From Cinnamomum chago (taxonomy: Eukaryota; Streptophyta; Magnoliopsida; Laurales; Lauraceae): a DNA stretch of 64,000 nucleotides. This document shows positions 1-12,141 of this stretch, piece by piece (the stretch's first letter is position 1; each line of letters opens with the position of its first letter). The notes below the pieces were generated by a model. That model was not told the DNA's origin and made no database searches. It worked only from the letters and a program-made list of their open reading frames with translations. A program made the translations under genes and the position numbers. The DNA lies in contig CP142451.1 in the NCBI GenBank assembly GCA_038049695.1, positions 71,688,001-71,752,000 of the forward strand, written 5' to 3'.

Positions 1-830
1 TATCATTTATTAGTCTTCTGATTCTCTCAATCGAGATATGTCTCAATCTTCTATGCCAAAGCATGAAGGATTTCTCATTCACAATGCTACACTTATTGCC
101 AACATTCCCATGCAAGGTTAAGAAACTATGAATAAAAGTAGCATCTAATAAAAGTCTATAACCATCAACACATGTCTCATTTCCAACAACAACAAAATCT
201 TTGATCAAACTAAAAGATTCAACAAAGCCGAAAATAAAATCATAAGGAACAAGTCTAGATACAGAAATAAGGTTTTTTTTTTTTTAAATGATGGAATATA
301 GAAGGTTTTTTCTAGTTATAGCCTTATATTTGAGGCATTCTTTCTTATTGTGCATTTTCTTCTTACAGAATAAGCATTTCATAATATCCTTATTGTCAAC
401 TTGACTAGTTGACATCTTCTTATTCTTCTTATTATGAGCACATTTTCTTGACGTCTTCTTATTCTTTTTTTTATGATGAGCACCTTGTCCCTTTCTTGCT
501 CGTCCCTTTTCACGAGTCACTAGATGGGCACTTTCTAGTTTCTCTTGCCTTAATCTCCCTTCCTCGTGAACACACATCGTCATTAGTTCATTGATCGACC
601 ATTTTTCTTTGTGTGTGTTATAGGAAATCTTAAATGGCCCATATTCAACAGGTAGAAGTCAAGCACGAATTCAACAAGAAAAGATTATGAGAATGTGACT
701 TCCAAAAATTTTGATTGAGCCGCTGTGTCTTTCATTTCCATAATGTGTTCACGTACACTTTTATTACCAACAAGTTTCATGGATGAAAATTTGTTCATTA
801 AGGTTTTTGATATGCCTGGCATAATATTAA
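1..830 (-). pseudogene. Ty1/copia gag-pol relic (UBN2-type Gag, zinc knuckle, GAG-pre-integrase)
   Basis: Read on the minus strand, about 830-600 resembles the end of a copia Gag capsid domain (a KSVREHIMEMKDTA segment) with a stop and a frameshift. A CCHC zinc knuckle (C-X2-C-X4-H-X4-C, KKKMH spacer) lies at 335-376. At about 1-270 comes a GAG-pre-integrase segment with the WHRRLRHIS hallmark. In intact copia polyproteins the aspartic protease lies between knuckle and pre-integrase; here only about 60 nt remain, including a run of 13 A (minus strand) at 276-288, so protease has been deleted. The element runs off the left edge. It is non-functional. The copia assignment is solid; the lineage is not resolved. 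Confidence 0.85.
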
Positions 831-923
831 TAATTACCCTTTTATTTGAAATTTCTAGTTGTTTATTTTGTTTTAAATGTTCTAATTATAGTCTTCTTAT
901 TATTATGTAAGAATTAGAAGGAG

Positions 924-1313
924 TGAGCATATTTGAGCTTGATTTGGAGAGGTTTAAAGTCAAAAACCCATTAGAGAAAAGTTATACACGATGAGCATGA
1001 ATGCATGTGGAGGAGAGCTGGAATTTCAAGTTAGAGGTCATGAGATCAAGTCTTGGGAAAATCAATTTTTACTTTTGAAGACCAAATTTGGTGGGGCCCA
1101 CCTACCTAATAGTTGCTAAAAAGTAGCAACCAACCCTACAAGAAAAGCAAGTGATCAAATTTTGAAGGAAAGAAGATTTTTGAAATTGTAGCCATCTGCC
1201 CAAGCTTTACTATTTTGATCATAACTTTTAACTTAGGACTCTGAATAAGGCAAGGTTGGATGCGTTAGAAAGAGGATTCAAAGGAGAAATAAATCATGGC
1301 TCATGAGGATCTC
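924..1313 (+). repeat. Possible 5' part of a gypsy LTR (interrupted; resumes at 15269)
   Basis: The stretch begins TGAGCATATTTG and has no coding content. It stops at CTAAT (1314-1318), which borders the minus LTR starting at 1319 and nearly matches GTAAT at the far border (15264-15268). Joined across the insertion, it runs into sequence ending just before a tRNA-Asp-like primer site near 16141, so I infer an LTR of about 1.3 kb. The start at 924 is a guess from the TG dinucleotide. Confidence 0.35.
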
Positions 1314-1318
1314 CTAAT

Positions 1319-2790
1319 TGTCACACCCCGAGCCTGAGACTGCATTCATCTCGAGGCTTGATGTACACCTGCATGGGGATTCAAGTCAAACTTGTTGACC
1401 TTTTGTACCCACGAACAAAATTCACCCACAGGATATCACGTGTCAGGTTAAAATGTCCATAAACCTTTATTTTTCACCTGTACAATCTTGTCAAATAGAT
1501 ATCAAATAGAGCATAAAAGTACATGAGCATAGTTAAAGGTTCGAGTTTTAAATTCAAGTGATAGAGAGAGAAAGAAGTAAGTTAAGTTATGGTTTACGAG
1601 CCGTAATATAGATAAGTCCATAAACGAAAGCAAAAGATGTGGCAATCCAAGCGACGATCCATGGGTCGTGTGACGTCCAAACTCAACGTGTAGATGTCCA
1701 GAAAACATCATCAGGAATCCATTTAGCTATGTGTCGAGGCGATTCCTCCTCATTGATCTCCGGGGCAGTGGCATCGAGGTCCTCACCTGTAACTTCAAGT
1801 GTAGCATCATTAGACTAGGCTAAGCAAGATAAACAAAATATATAATGTAACATGTGGAAAATGAATAGCTCAACAGATATACATCATATGAGGCCAGAGT
1901 GTGTACATTAGGTAAGTATGTGCATGAGTAAGTGTGAGACATACAAATCATAAATGACAGATATGCATAAATAACAGAACTAGATGGCACATTCGTATTA
2001 GCTACATTCACCCAATTTAATCATGTAAACATGAATATAAAGTGAGAACAGAATACAGAATAGAACAGAGTGGTGCCACTAGGAGATAGAGGGCCCAAAA
2101 CTCTCCATTGTGGACCTAGGGTGCCGATCAACCCTCATAACATAATCCCATCTACAGAGTGCCAGAATATAACTAAAACCGCACTCAGCCAGGTCCGAAT
2201 TTGATAGGGTCAAAACCAAGTAGTACTGACTCGTGGAATGTAGTGTACAAAATAACAGAACATAGTACAAGAACATATCATATCATGTGGTGTATAATCG
2301 AAACTTATCATAAGCATAACTGCGCATAAACAGAAGTGGACATAAACATAAATAGGTGCATAAACAAGATATACATTAACTAAATAAAGGCATCATCAAG
2401 TCATACGAGAATACTAGAAACGGAACACAAATGAATGCATGTAGATCATATACGGAATCAAATATATGAATCAAGCCAAGCCTACGGTCTCGGAACACTC
2501 GTGGTCTTCACAGTCCAACTTGGTGTAGTATTAAGGATTCCGACATTAGTGGGTTACAAAGGAATCCCTGGCGTTACTTAATTTGGACGTTGAATTCTTT
2601 AATATAATACATTTTGGTTCGGGAAAAAAATACAAAGATTCACAATGTTCCTTATGGGTGTATGGTAGCTCACACCTCATCACGTGAATTAGAAATCCAT
2701 TCGGCATGATTTAGGGTTCAAGGGGTCCGTCCTTAATGTCCAACTATTAGGCCAAAACCATCTAAGCATCTTATGGTTCTTTACTTGGCT
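1319..2790 (-). repeat. LTR 'C', 3' portion (family A-related), interrupted by the Sirevirus-type element
   Basis: Read on minus, this ends GGGGTGTGACA at 1319, like the ends of the family A LTRs in this window. Segments around 1680-1800 match 8760-8860 of the family A solo LTR in order (a GATGATG...GACATC block). Its 5' portion is at 13839-15263. The flanking 5-mers are CTAAT and GTAAT (4 of 5 match), so I read it as a solo LTR of about 2.9 kb once the nested element is removed. It holds no gene. Confidence 0.6.
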
Positions 2791-2795
2791 CGCAA

Positions 2796-4349
2796 CGAAA
2801 GCCCTGGATCCTAACCCTAGAGGGGGGTGAATAGGGTGAGCTACAAGATAGTGACCAATTAAGACCAATTTTAATTTCTTTAAGATAACTAGTCACTAGT
2901 GATGATTTACCAAACAAGATGCGGAAGCTAACAAAAGAAATCACCACAAGCATACACCATCACACAAAGATTTATAGTGGTTTGACCTCAATGCCTACAT
3001 CCACTACTGGTTTGTGATCCAACACCCCACCGGATTTCCACTATTTATACTTTTTAAAAGGCTAAGCAATAACCTTTACAATGTGTTTTTCTAGGCTAAG
3101 CAACAACCTATCAATGTGCTTTTCTAGGCTAAGCAATAACCTTTTCAAGATGATTTTCTTAGGCTAAGCAATAACCTTTACAAGATGAAGATTTCCCTTA
3201 AAGAAGTGTCTACACAAACACTCAAAGAGAAGCAATTTAAGCTCAACACAATTGCCTCTAAAATAGGTTGATAAGAAAGTTTAAATCAAGATACAAACAT
3301 ACACAACAATTAGCTAAGGTGTGTGCACAAAGTGTATGAATATTTGCTTCAATCAAATTCTAAAATGAAGCTCTTAAATGAATGCTTGATACATTTTAAA
3401 ATCTAAGCTTAGAAAATGAAGATTGAAGTTATAAGCTAATCACATGAAAAGTTCAAGCAACTTGAAAGAATATACTAAACAAGTTGTAAGAAGATTAATG
3501 ACTAAGAACACATGTGATTGAGACAAGAATGTTTGCAAAACAATCTAATATTCCAAAGTGATATTGTGTTTGCAAAAACATCTCTTTTAAAGCTAGAAAT
3601 CATGCATATATGAAATTACAAAGAGTTGAACATGCATGGTTTTAAATGGAATGGAAATCAAGATTAACTTGAAAGATATACCTTGTAAATCTTAAACATT
3701 TTGATTTCCAATAGCCCTCTAGCTTTCTTAGCTTATTCCTCTTCTTTAGGCTTCAATAGGGTTCCAAAGATTCAATGATCAAGCCACTTGAAAGAAGGGA
3801 ATGAAATGAACTTTTATACAAAAAATAGTCCAACGGCTAGCTGGCCCGGTCAACCTTATGACCCCCGGGTCGACCTAGCCCAACGGCTAGTTACCCGGTC
3901 GACCTGGGCATGACTCGGTCGATCGGGTACACTAGTTGTTTTCCCAGCAATCAGTTTGGTCGGTCGACCGGGTGCAAGGGTCGGTCGACCGACCAAACTG
4001 GTCTGGGATGAGTTCCAGCAGATTTTTTAATATTCTAAAGATGAAACTTGGAACTCAAGGCCAATGTGATTTAAGCATATTAAAAAGATTCTAAAAATGA
4101 GGAATGTATGCAAATCACAAACCTAGATTCTTAATTTGATTTTTCAAAATTATGCATGAAGAAATTGATTTTCAAAAGTGTATTTAGGTTCTAAAAACAT
4201 GCCTGAATAAATCATTTGAAAATCAAATGCAAATGCAAGATAGAATCTTAGATTCCAAAGTCAAAACTAAGATGCATGAGTGTGTGATCATTTGATAGTG
4301 AAGGTGAACGTGAATCCCCATCAAATTAGCAACAAACAAAAACCTAACA
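2796..4349 (-). repeat. 3' LTR of Sirevirus-type element 1
   Basis: It pairs with 12259-13838. The minus-strand start is TGTTAGG at 4349; the end should be TTTCA but reads TTTCG at 2796 after one transition. It contains four tandem copies of a ~34-bp unit (AGGCTAAGCAATAACC) at about 3058-3190 and a cluster of GGTCGACC palindromes at about 3840-4010, just upstream (minus sense) of the TATA region. Differences from its partner include many C-to-T changes at CpG, as expected after methylation. Confidence 0.9.
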
Positions 4350-4700
4350 ATCTTCCCCATTACAATTTGATGGCAACTAATATGATCACAACACTTCTAG
4401 GACTTTGGTTCTTCTTAACAGCTCTGTTCTAGAAATCTTTTGAATGTAGCTTCGACCAAATGACCGATTCATCGAGAGCTTTAACTTAATCTTTTCAAGA
4501 TTTCTCCCCCTTGGTTAGAGCTCTCCCTTGCTCTTCGTATTCAAGCGATCTTCCTCTTTAGTTCTTGAAGCAGATCTCCCCCTTAGTTAGATTTGTTCTT
4601 CTCTCCCCCTTTGTTTCATCTTCTTTGTGTCTGATCTTCAGATCTTCTAATCTCCCCCTTTGTCATTAAATAGATCTGTTCTTTTTCTCCCCCTTTGACA
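4350..4700 (-). promoter_or_regulatory. Polypurine tract array before the 3' LTR
   Basis: On minus, the purine run TAATGGGGAAGAT directly abuts the LTR at 4350. Five further GGGGGAGA-type runs lie within 350 bp (near 4502, 4577, 4602, 4652, 4688), two followed by AAAG-type sequence. The polypurine tract primes plus-strand synthesis in LTR retrotransposons. Serial copies upstream of the 3' LTR are a described feature of Sireviruses and support that assignment. Confidence 0.75.
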
Positions 4701-5243
4701 TCGAATTGCAAAGGAACTTGTATACATGAGAAAACAAATACCTTTCAGTAACACCTGTTACAAAATGAGAATGCAAATGTAATGCGGAACAGATTATCAT
4801 GTATATAGATATGTCTATGCATTGTTTGAATGAAGCTAAGAAAACAAATATGAATTGATTTAACAATATAACGCTTCAAAGCAACATAAACATTCATCAA
4901 GAGAAATATAACAAGAAGATAGGAGATGAACAAGTGAAACTGTAATTTCATTGATTTAACAATAGAAGTTCAGTACAGAAAACACTAATTACTTGACCAA
5001 TACAAAAATCAAGAGATCATGGTCAATAATAAAAAATAACATGTCAGTTGATAGATAATAAATACATCAAGAAAATCAATCTATCACTAGCCATCACAAT
5101 CCCCCATAAAAAAAAAATGAAAAACCCTCCTATGGTCTAAGATGAATCTGGAGGAGACGGGGCATCACATCATCCTGGCGTCTGCAGCTTTTCGAGATGT
5201 TCGAGAGGTACTTCAAGGTCTTATTCATCTTCCCTGAAACCTC
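4701..5243. other. AT-rich internal spacer, element 1
   Basis: This lies between the polypurine array and the end of the envelope-like ORF. It is AT-rich, with only short chance ORFs and no recognisable motif. Confidence 0.5.
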
Positions 5244-6143
5244 TTACCTAAACTCCTGAAACTCGGTGTGCAAGGTAGCAACCACTTGCTCCACAAACGT
5301 CATGCGTTCCTCCATCGTACGCTGATGAGGGGGCTGGGGCTGACGAGGCCGATGCTCTGGTTGAATAGGCTGGGGTTGTTGCTGATCTGCAATCTCTGTC
5401 TCTGCAGCCTTAATCTCAGCATCTCCTTCTACAACTGGGTTTGCTCGAGGTGGTGGAGGTAGCTTCATCAAGAGAATGTTCGTTTTGTTGAAAACATTGG
5501 TGGATTCAGGTCTCTCAGAAGCAGGAGAGATCACACCAAAAGATCTGGCAATCTCGGTAATGAGGAACCCGAAGAGAGCAGCACAAGGCTGGGAGCCAGT
5601 GATAACCCAGATGATGTGGTGCATGATAATAGAAGAAAGACACATAGGCACTCCGGTAATCACATGGTGAAGAATATTTTCCATGTAAGGAGTCACTTCA
5701 GTTCGGTTCCCTTTCCTAGGGTAAATGGAATGAGTGAAGATAATATGAATGATACGTAGGGAGGGAATCATAGAAGAAGCTTGGAGACAGTTCTTGGCAG
5801 ACCATTCCTCAGGCTTGCCATAAAGAACACGAGTGACTGACTCTCTCTCATCAAGAGGTAGGACTTCTGAGATGAATTTGGGACCATCAGACCTAGGGAT
5901 GCCTAAGATGGAGGAAATCAAGTCAATGATGACCACCTCTTCACCATGAAGGAATCTAATGGTAAATGAATTTGCAGTAGAGGCACATATAGATTCATAT
6001 AGACCATGGACGGAGGAAGCATATGTTTTTCCACTCCAAGTAAGGATGCTACCCCATCCAATAGCTTCAAGTATAGCCCAGACATTGTAGTCCACTAGGT
6101 CTTTGACAATGCACATCTTTTCAACGATTATCCCTTTGCTCCG

Positions 6144-9100
6144 TGTAAGACCCTGACCCGAGTGAACTCGATTAGTGTTAATTAAGTCGTGTGTTAGTCT
6201 TAAGCGTGATTAGTAGTCTTTGACTAAGTTGGGTTTGGAATAGCTTTTGATATAGTTTTGGAGAATTTTGATTGCTTAGTAATTAGTGGGGCCATTTGGG
6301 GGTTCCTTTTTATGACCTTGCATGTGCTAAGGGATTTATCGGAGATTATTGCATTCATTGTTTTAATCTCATTTTATTTGTATTGTTAATCCCTACAACT
6401 TTTATGTTGATCTCGTACCCGTTCGAGACCCCGAAACCCGATTTCATAGCCTTGAGGGCAAAACAGTCATTGTGCACTAAATTTGTACCCAAAAAATTGA
6501 TATCCCCGAAACTCGCGAAACATATACTTTTTGGAAACTAGATATTTCGACGATCACTTTTCTTTTCTTCATCGAATTCATTAGAAGCCCCGAAAGCCAT
6601 GGTTTCAGCCCTTGAATGATTCAAGTGGTGGGACCCAACCCCACTTTTCTATAAAAAGGGAACTCTCTCCTTCCTTTCCCTTTTCTTAGCTCAACTCCAA
6701 TCTCAACCTAGGGTTTCCATTTTCTTCTTTTTGCTCTTGCCTCCCATCACTAAATCCACCACCAATCTTGCACAAATTGAGAGGTTGAGATCATCATCTT
6801 CTTCCTCATCACCATAGCTCTCTATTGATACAATTGCTAGAGAAAACCCTCCATTCCAAGACTCCCTTTGAGCTCACCATGCCCATTTGGAGAACCTACA
6901 AGTAAGCAACCTTCCCCATCTCTTAGATTTGTGTTTCCTTGATCTTGAAGAGGTTCCATTTTCATTATTGTAAGGTTTCCCTTTCTATTTCATTATTTGA
7001 CCATTTTAGGGTTTGTTTTTGGGGATTTTGTTCATAGCTTGGATTCTTTGCTTGGAAGAGTATTAGAGTTTGATTTCTTGATTTGAAGACCCAAGGCAAG
7101 TGGATGATTTGATTTTTTTATAAGCTTTCAATGATTTTGGTATTTTCCACTCATGCCTATTTATTGCATTGGTTTGAAATAAATGTTCATAATAGAACTT
7201 TGGTAGTGCATTTATGTCTTATAAATGTATTGGTGCATGGCATTTAATTTCTTCTTGTTTTGTCCCAAATGTCCTCTATTGTGAAGTGGTTTCCTTCTTT
7301 CTTTCCTTGTATTGGATTTGATGTTGATGGAGGAGAATGGAATGAAAAATTGTAAGAGATTTTATGTTGTTTGAATGAAGTTTTAGACTCCTCATTGGAT
7401 GTATAAAAGTGGCTAGAAAGAGGTTATAGAAGGAAGAGATCAGGAGGAGCTGAACCGCCCCGGAATCAGTTTCTGGACAGTTCGCTCGAGCGAAATGGCA
7501 CTTCGCTCGACCGAAGTGTCCAGAAAAGGGTTCAGAGATTCCAGTAGGCAGTTCGCTCGAGCGGACCCCTTGGTCGCTCAAGCGAACATCCCAGAACTCC
7601 TTCCAGAGAGTGGTTAGTTCGAGCGAACCAATACTTCACTCGAGCCAACCACCTACTGGATGAGTTCGCTCGAGCGACCTCAACTTCGCTCGAGCGAACC
7701 CACCCAGATAACCATTCCAGAGAGCTCCTCTCTCGAGCGAACAGGAGAGTTTGCTCGAGCGATGAGTTTTGTCGGTCAAAGGCTATGGTTGGGACAGTGA
7801 TGAGTTGTTTAAACGTTTTGGGACTATCCATTGATAACCCCTCTATGTCAGGAGGATTTACTAAGCAATGTATGAAGCCATGTGAGAAAGAAACCACATC
7901 ACGAAGATTTCATTTGAAGTTTTGAAAATTCAAAGTATATAAGGAGCCCAGAATGTCCCCAAACTCAAAGAGTACCAAATTGTTATTAGATCGACATACG
8001 GGATCCCTATTCACTTCAAATAAATCTTGAACCCGACACTTTACCCGAAATTTCAATTGTTTATAGTACTTTATCGATCCCAAGATTTATACTACATGCC
8101 TTGTTTTCCTGAAAGCATTAAATTACACTTGAAATAGTTACTTGTCTTGAAGTGCATCACATCACATGAAATGACAATGTGCCCTTGAGCACCCCCGTCC
8201 TGCCCGTTTATTTACTTGTACTTGATTTACTTGCACATGTCTCGATTTGCTATTTGACCTATGAGTCGGCACCACTAAGCTTGGATAACTCTGTTGGTCT
8301 GATCCACCGACTTGGAGATCCCTCTCTTGTCCCGCCAGCTGCCGTTTGGATCCCGCTACCCGGTCATTACCGTGGTCTTGTCCCGATGCCACAGATTGCT
8401 ACTGTGGTTCCCGATGCCCGGCTCGCTACCGTGGTCATGTATAGTATATGTATATGTATTTATAAGATCCACTGTTTCTCCTCACCTCGAGTGACTGAGA
8501 TCAGTCCTAGTTATTGCTCTGTCACTTTAGTGATAGATGACTTAGCTTCGTGTGGTTGCCATCTTGCTTGTTTTCCAATTCCTTGGTTACCTTTACATGT
8601 TTTACATTGCCACTTGTATTTAAATAAATGTTTTATCTTATTTATAGAAATTGTTATTTAAACAGGTTTAAATGCTTTTGAAGGTAAATTCATTTATTAT
8701 TATATTGTCATTGTGTTTTTCCCATTTGCCAAACCGTCGTGTTTGACCCACTCTTTGACACTCAGGTCCGGACATTATCTATCCCGAGACGGAGCTTGAG
8801 GATGCGGTCGGTGAACCGCAACGCCTAGTCGAGTGGCATGCTGATGATGTCATTTAGACATTGGATTGAGAGAGAGAGATAACATTTTGGGAAAACTTTT
8901 AACCATTCTTTTGGGGATTGGTATTTTGTTTATATTGGCCTTTGTTGGCCTCTATTTTTAGGAAATATAATTAAATGATCTTTGTATAAACTTTAACATA
9001 CTTTTGAGTAACATGCTAATGATCATTGCTCATTCTGATACAGTACTATACTTGTGTTATTATCTTTATGATTAGAGATGGATTAAATATTTGATTTGCT

Positions 9101-9276
9101 ACACGCTTCCGCACTTAATAGAAATGTTCATATATGGTTGTGACATCCTCACCGCGGACACCTGTGGGAAATTAAATAAGTGTGTACACCTTGATGACAC
9201 ACTCCACATGTTATCCATTCATCACTCATATCATCAATGTGTCCCGATCCCGGATTCCCGGTCCGGGGTCGCGACA
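6144..9276 (+). mobile_element. Solo LTR, family A copy 1
   Basis: It begins TGTAAGACCC and ends GGGGTCGCGACA. It is flanked by a perfect 5-bp duplication CTCCG (6139-6143 and 9277-9281), and the host ORF frame is restored when it is removed, so the boundaries are exact. At 3,133 bp it is a long LTR. A TATA box (CTATAAAAAGGG, 6649-6660) is followed by pyrimidine-rich leader sequence. At 7446-7760 it carries a dense palindrome array. The family is gypsy-like by its ends, but no internal domain is attached, so the lineage is open. Confidence 0.92.
7446..7760. repeat. CpG-rich palindrome array (TTCGCTCGAGCGAA type) in LTR A1
   Basis: About ten full or half copies of TTCGCTCGAGCGAA occur in about 310 bp (near 7480, 7502, 7552, 7572, 7616, 7636, 7662, 7685, 7733, 7752). 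Each centres on CTCGAG, and the copies are separated by unrelated 15-30-bp spacers. It lies 0.8-1.1 kb downstream of the TATA box, so it would be transcribed. It is not tandem, because the spacers differ. Confidence 0.85.
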
Positions 9277-9443
9277 CTCCGGAAGGATTTGACAACAGAG
9301 GATGGAGAGGGAACTGGATTAAATCTAATCTCTGGAGGAGGGCTAGCTTCAGGAGAAGAAGAGGGAGATCTATGAGATGAAGAAGCTTGTCCGGTTTTGG
9401 ACCTTTTGCTTTCCCTCCTAAAAGTTTATTTTGTGCTAGCCAT

Positions 9444-10644
9444 ACTAGAAAGTGTCAAAGATGAAGAATGCACGAGGCAGCAAGGCAGTGCTGGAAGGTA
9501 CCAAGAAGATAACATGAAGAGATAGACAGCTAGACAGCCCACTAATTCAGTCAAAAGAGGGGAGTAAAAGGTAAACTGTGATTGGCTAGAAAAGTTTTAA
9601 GAAACTCCCAAAGGGTGTGATCTCACTATCACAAGGAATCTACTACAACCAAGTCCGGACAGTTGCTAAATGAGATGAAACCGTGGTTCAGGCAAACTGA
9701 CAAACAGTTGGAGTGCAGGATTTGGAGCTAAGAATTTGACATATGAATGATGCCAAATGGTTGTGTCCAGATGACTATAGAAGCTCCTTAAGGAAGGAGG
9801 AAGACAAAACACCACGAAAAAGGACAGCCACAGACAAACAGAAATAGAAAAACAAAGGTTGGGAAGGACTGTGAGAGGTTCTGGATGCACAGTGAGGAGG
9901 ACGCCCCAACAAAGATGAAGAGGATGATCAAGAAGAATGGGAGATCAATCCATTGAAGAAAAGATTGGTTCCAGGTAGAAAGACTGAGGAGAAAGGTAAA
10001 ATGGAAGCTCGGGCTTACTCTGATGTCGACCTACACAAGAGATGGAGAGTTCTGTTTGAAACAGAATGAGCCCAGAGCAACTGTTTAAGTTGCTGGGTGC
10101 GCAGGCTCGGTCGACCGGCCACTTCAAGCGGTCGACCGGGCAAACTGGGGCAGACTGAATTTCTGAACAGGTTCAGAGAAAAAGGCATGGATGAATATGG
10201 GTCAATCTAAAAGCTATTTACCCTTAACCCCAGCTATCATACAAGCTTAAAAGTTTTTAGAAAAGAGATTTTATAAAATCAATTCTAAATAATTCCTTTT
10301 GAAGAAAATAAGACTTGTAAGATAAAGGACATTTTTCAAAAACATTTAATTTTGACAAAACAATGGTTTGACTATGAATTCATTCAAAAAATAAACAAGT
10401 TGAAAAGAAAATCAATTGATTGAGAATGTATACCTTTTAAAAGCTTTTTCAAATCAAATTGATCACAAACATGCATTTAATCATAAAATACCTTTTTAAA
10501 TACAAAATGCATTTTCAACAAACAAGACTCAACCAAATGAATCTAAAACCTAAAGAAGATACTAAGAGAGTAGAAAGAACTAGATTCAAGACCAACTAGA
10601 CAAATAACTATGAGAAAAGGTTGGTCCTATCTATCTAAAAAGTC
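9444..10644. other. Internal non-coding spacer of element 1, with GGTCGACC palindromes
   Basis: It separates the gag-like and envelope-like ORFs, where pol would normally be. I see no reverse transcriptase, integrase or RNase H motif in any frame. Two copies of CGGTCGACCG lie at about 10107-10140, the same core as in the element's LTR palindrome clusters. The right third is AT-rich. Confidence 0.6.
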
Positions 10645-12057
10645 TTAGTATTTTTCTAAAGGTCTAACCTTAGGTATCCATCTAAGGTCTTGAACTTTGG
10701 AATCTATTTTTGAAGTTCCACCAACTAAAGGAGATAAGGATTGAATTCTTTTAGACTTGACATCAAAACTTTGAGGTTTAACTATTTTAGATTGATGATT
10801 GGTCTTAGGAAGTTGGTGTTTCAATTTCTTTTTATTCTTCTCATTTCTTTTAGCTTTTCCTGCCTCTTTTTGTCTTTTGAACTTTAATTTTAACTTTTCA
10901 ACCTTTTTCAAGAATTCTTTCATTTCTAAGGTTAAAGGAGGTAAAGAGAGAAGTTTCTTTTTGATAGATTTATTTTGACTATTAGTCTTTTTAAAGTCTA
11001 TCTTGGATGACTCTTTTTGAATTGTTTTAACTTGTTTGAACTTCTTAGAGTCTTCCTTGGAATTCAAAGTCTTACCCTTCATAGGATTAGATTTGATTTT
11101 CTTAGGTTCAAAGATGGGTTTAGACATATGACTTTTCCTTAATTTGCACTCAAATTTGAAATGCCCTTCCTTACCACAATAATGACATTTTGTTTTGGGC
11201 ATAGGAGAGAGAGTGCTAGAGAAAGATGACTCACCTTTCACAAAAGTGTTGGTGAATTTAGGGCCATGTGAAGTATACTTGTCAAATCCAAGACCCGTCC
11301 TATCTCCTTGAGATTTACCCAATCTAAATAATTTTTCAAATTTCTCTTCACCTTGGGTAAATTTGCACTCATACTTTTGTTTGTAACTTTCAAGTTGAGT
11401 GACTTTGTTTATAAAGATTGAATTTTCATTTTTGACTTTTAATAAATCATTTTCAATTTCATTATAGTTGTTTAGTTCTTCATGGGCAAGTTTTGATTCA
11501 AATCTAAGTTCATTAACAACATTAGATCCAAGTTCTAAGGTTTTTAAACTACTTTGAGCATTAGACAAGTTTTCCTTGGAAATTGTCAACTTGGATTCTA
11601 AATTGATAATGTCTTTGTCTTGCCTTTGTAATTGATCTCTTAGATTTAATTTTTCTTTATTAAGCTCATCATAACTTATCTTAATCTCATTTAGTTCATC
11701 TTTGATATTAGATATGTTATGTAAAGAGATCATAAACTTAGAGTCTAAACATTGTATGACTTCTTCTTTCTCTCTAAGTTCATCTTTTGAAGAAACTAAT
11801 TCTTTGTTTAGCCGTTTTTATTCTTCTCTTAATTTTTTATTTTTCTTATCAAGCTCTAAAGATAATGTATATAATTCTTCATAGGCTTGTTGAAGGTCAT
11901 CTTCATTTTCATCATATTCTTCTTCTTTTAAGTCACATTGAGATTCATTAATTTGAAGGTTTGAATCTCCAATAGATGGAAGAAAGAGAGGTCTAGAGGA
12001 ATCTACACAAAAGTCTAAACAATCTAACTTAGTGGAATCCATTCTAGTAGTATTCAT
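10645..12057 (-). pseudogene. Gag-like coiled-coil/CCHC protein of element 1 (one nonsense mutation)
   Basis: The reading frame from ATG at 12057 to the stop at 10645 is continuous except for one TAA at about 11817-11819, where the homologous ORF at 47641-49053 has a serine codon. Order: acidic N-terminus (RMDSTK start region), long coiled coil, CCHC zinc knuckle (CHYCGKEGHFKFEC), Lys-rich tail, then RWIPKV near the C-terminus. Gag knuckles bind the element's RNA. The capsid (UBN2-type) domain that precedes this region in complete Sirevirus Gag is missing, and translation stops where pol would begin. Coding is disabled only by the single nonsense change. Confidence 0.85.
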
Positions 12058-12141
12058 TCAAACACAAAACTAGGGTTTTTACTCAAGGGTTTTACACCTA
12101 ATCAAGAGTTCCAAACACTTGATCCTAATATAGAGCACGAG

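Larger units (their letters stand above)
5244..9443 (-). pseudogene. Envelope-like / putative plant transposon protein ORF, split by a solo LTR
   Basis: The main block (6143-5244) encodes about 300 residues. It has a helical domain with LISSILGIPRSDG-, IIFTHSIYPRK- and GFLITEIARSFGV-type segments typical of the plant 'envelope-like' or 'putative plant transposon protein' family found downstream of pol in Sireviruses. A Gln/Pro-rich linker and a short coiled coil (TMEERMTFVEQVV) follow before the stop. The N-terminal 54 codons lie across the inserted solo LTR (9443-9282): removing 6144-9276 and one copy of the CTCCG duplication restores the same frame. The N-terminal part starts M-A-S-T-K, is Ser/Pro-rich and carries an in-frame TAA at 9426-9428. 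I see no clear signal peptide or membrane anchor, so 'envelope-like' is only a family label. Confidence 0.7.

Noticed and set aside
7532-7897. Minus frame of 121 aa with repeated FARERSSLE/FARTNHSLE segments
   Set aside because: The apparent protein repeats are the TTCGCTCGAGCGAA palindrome array read in frame.
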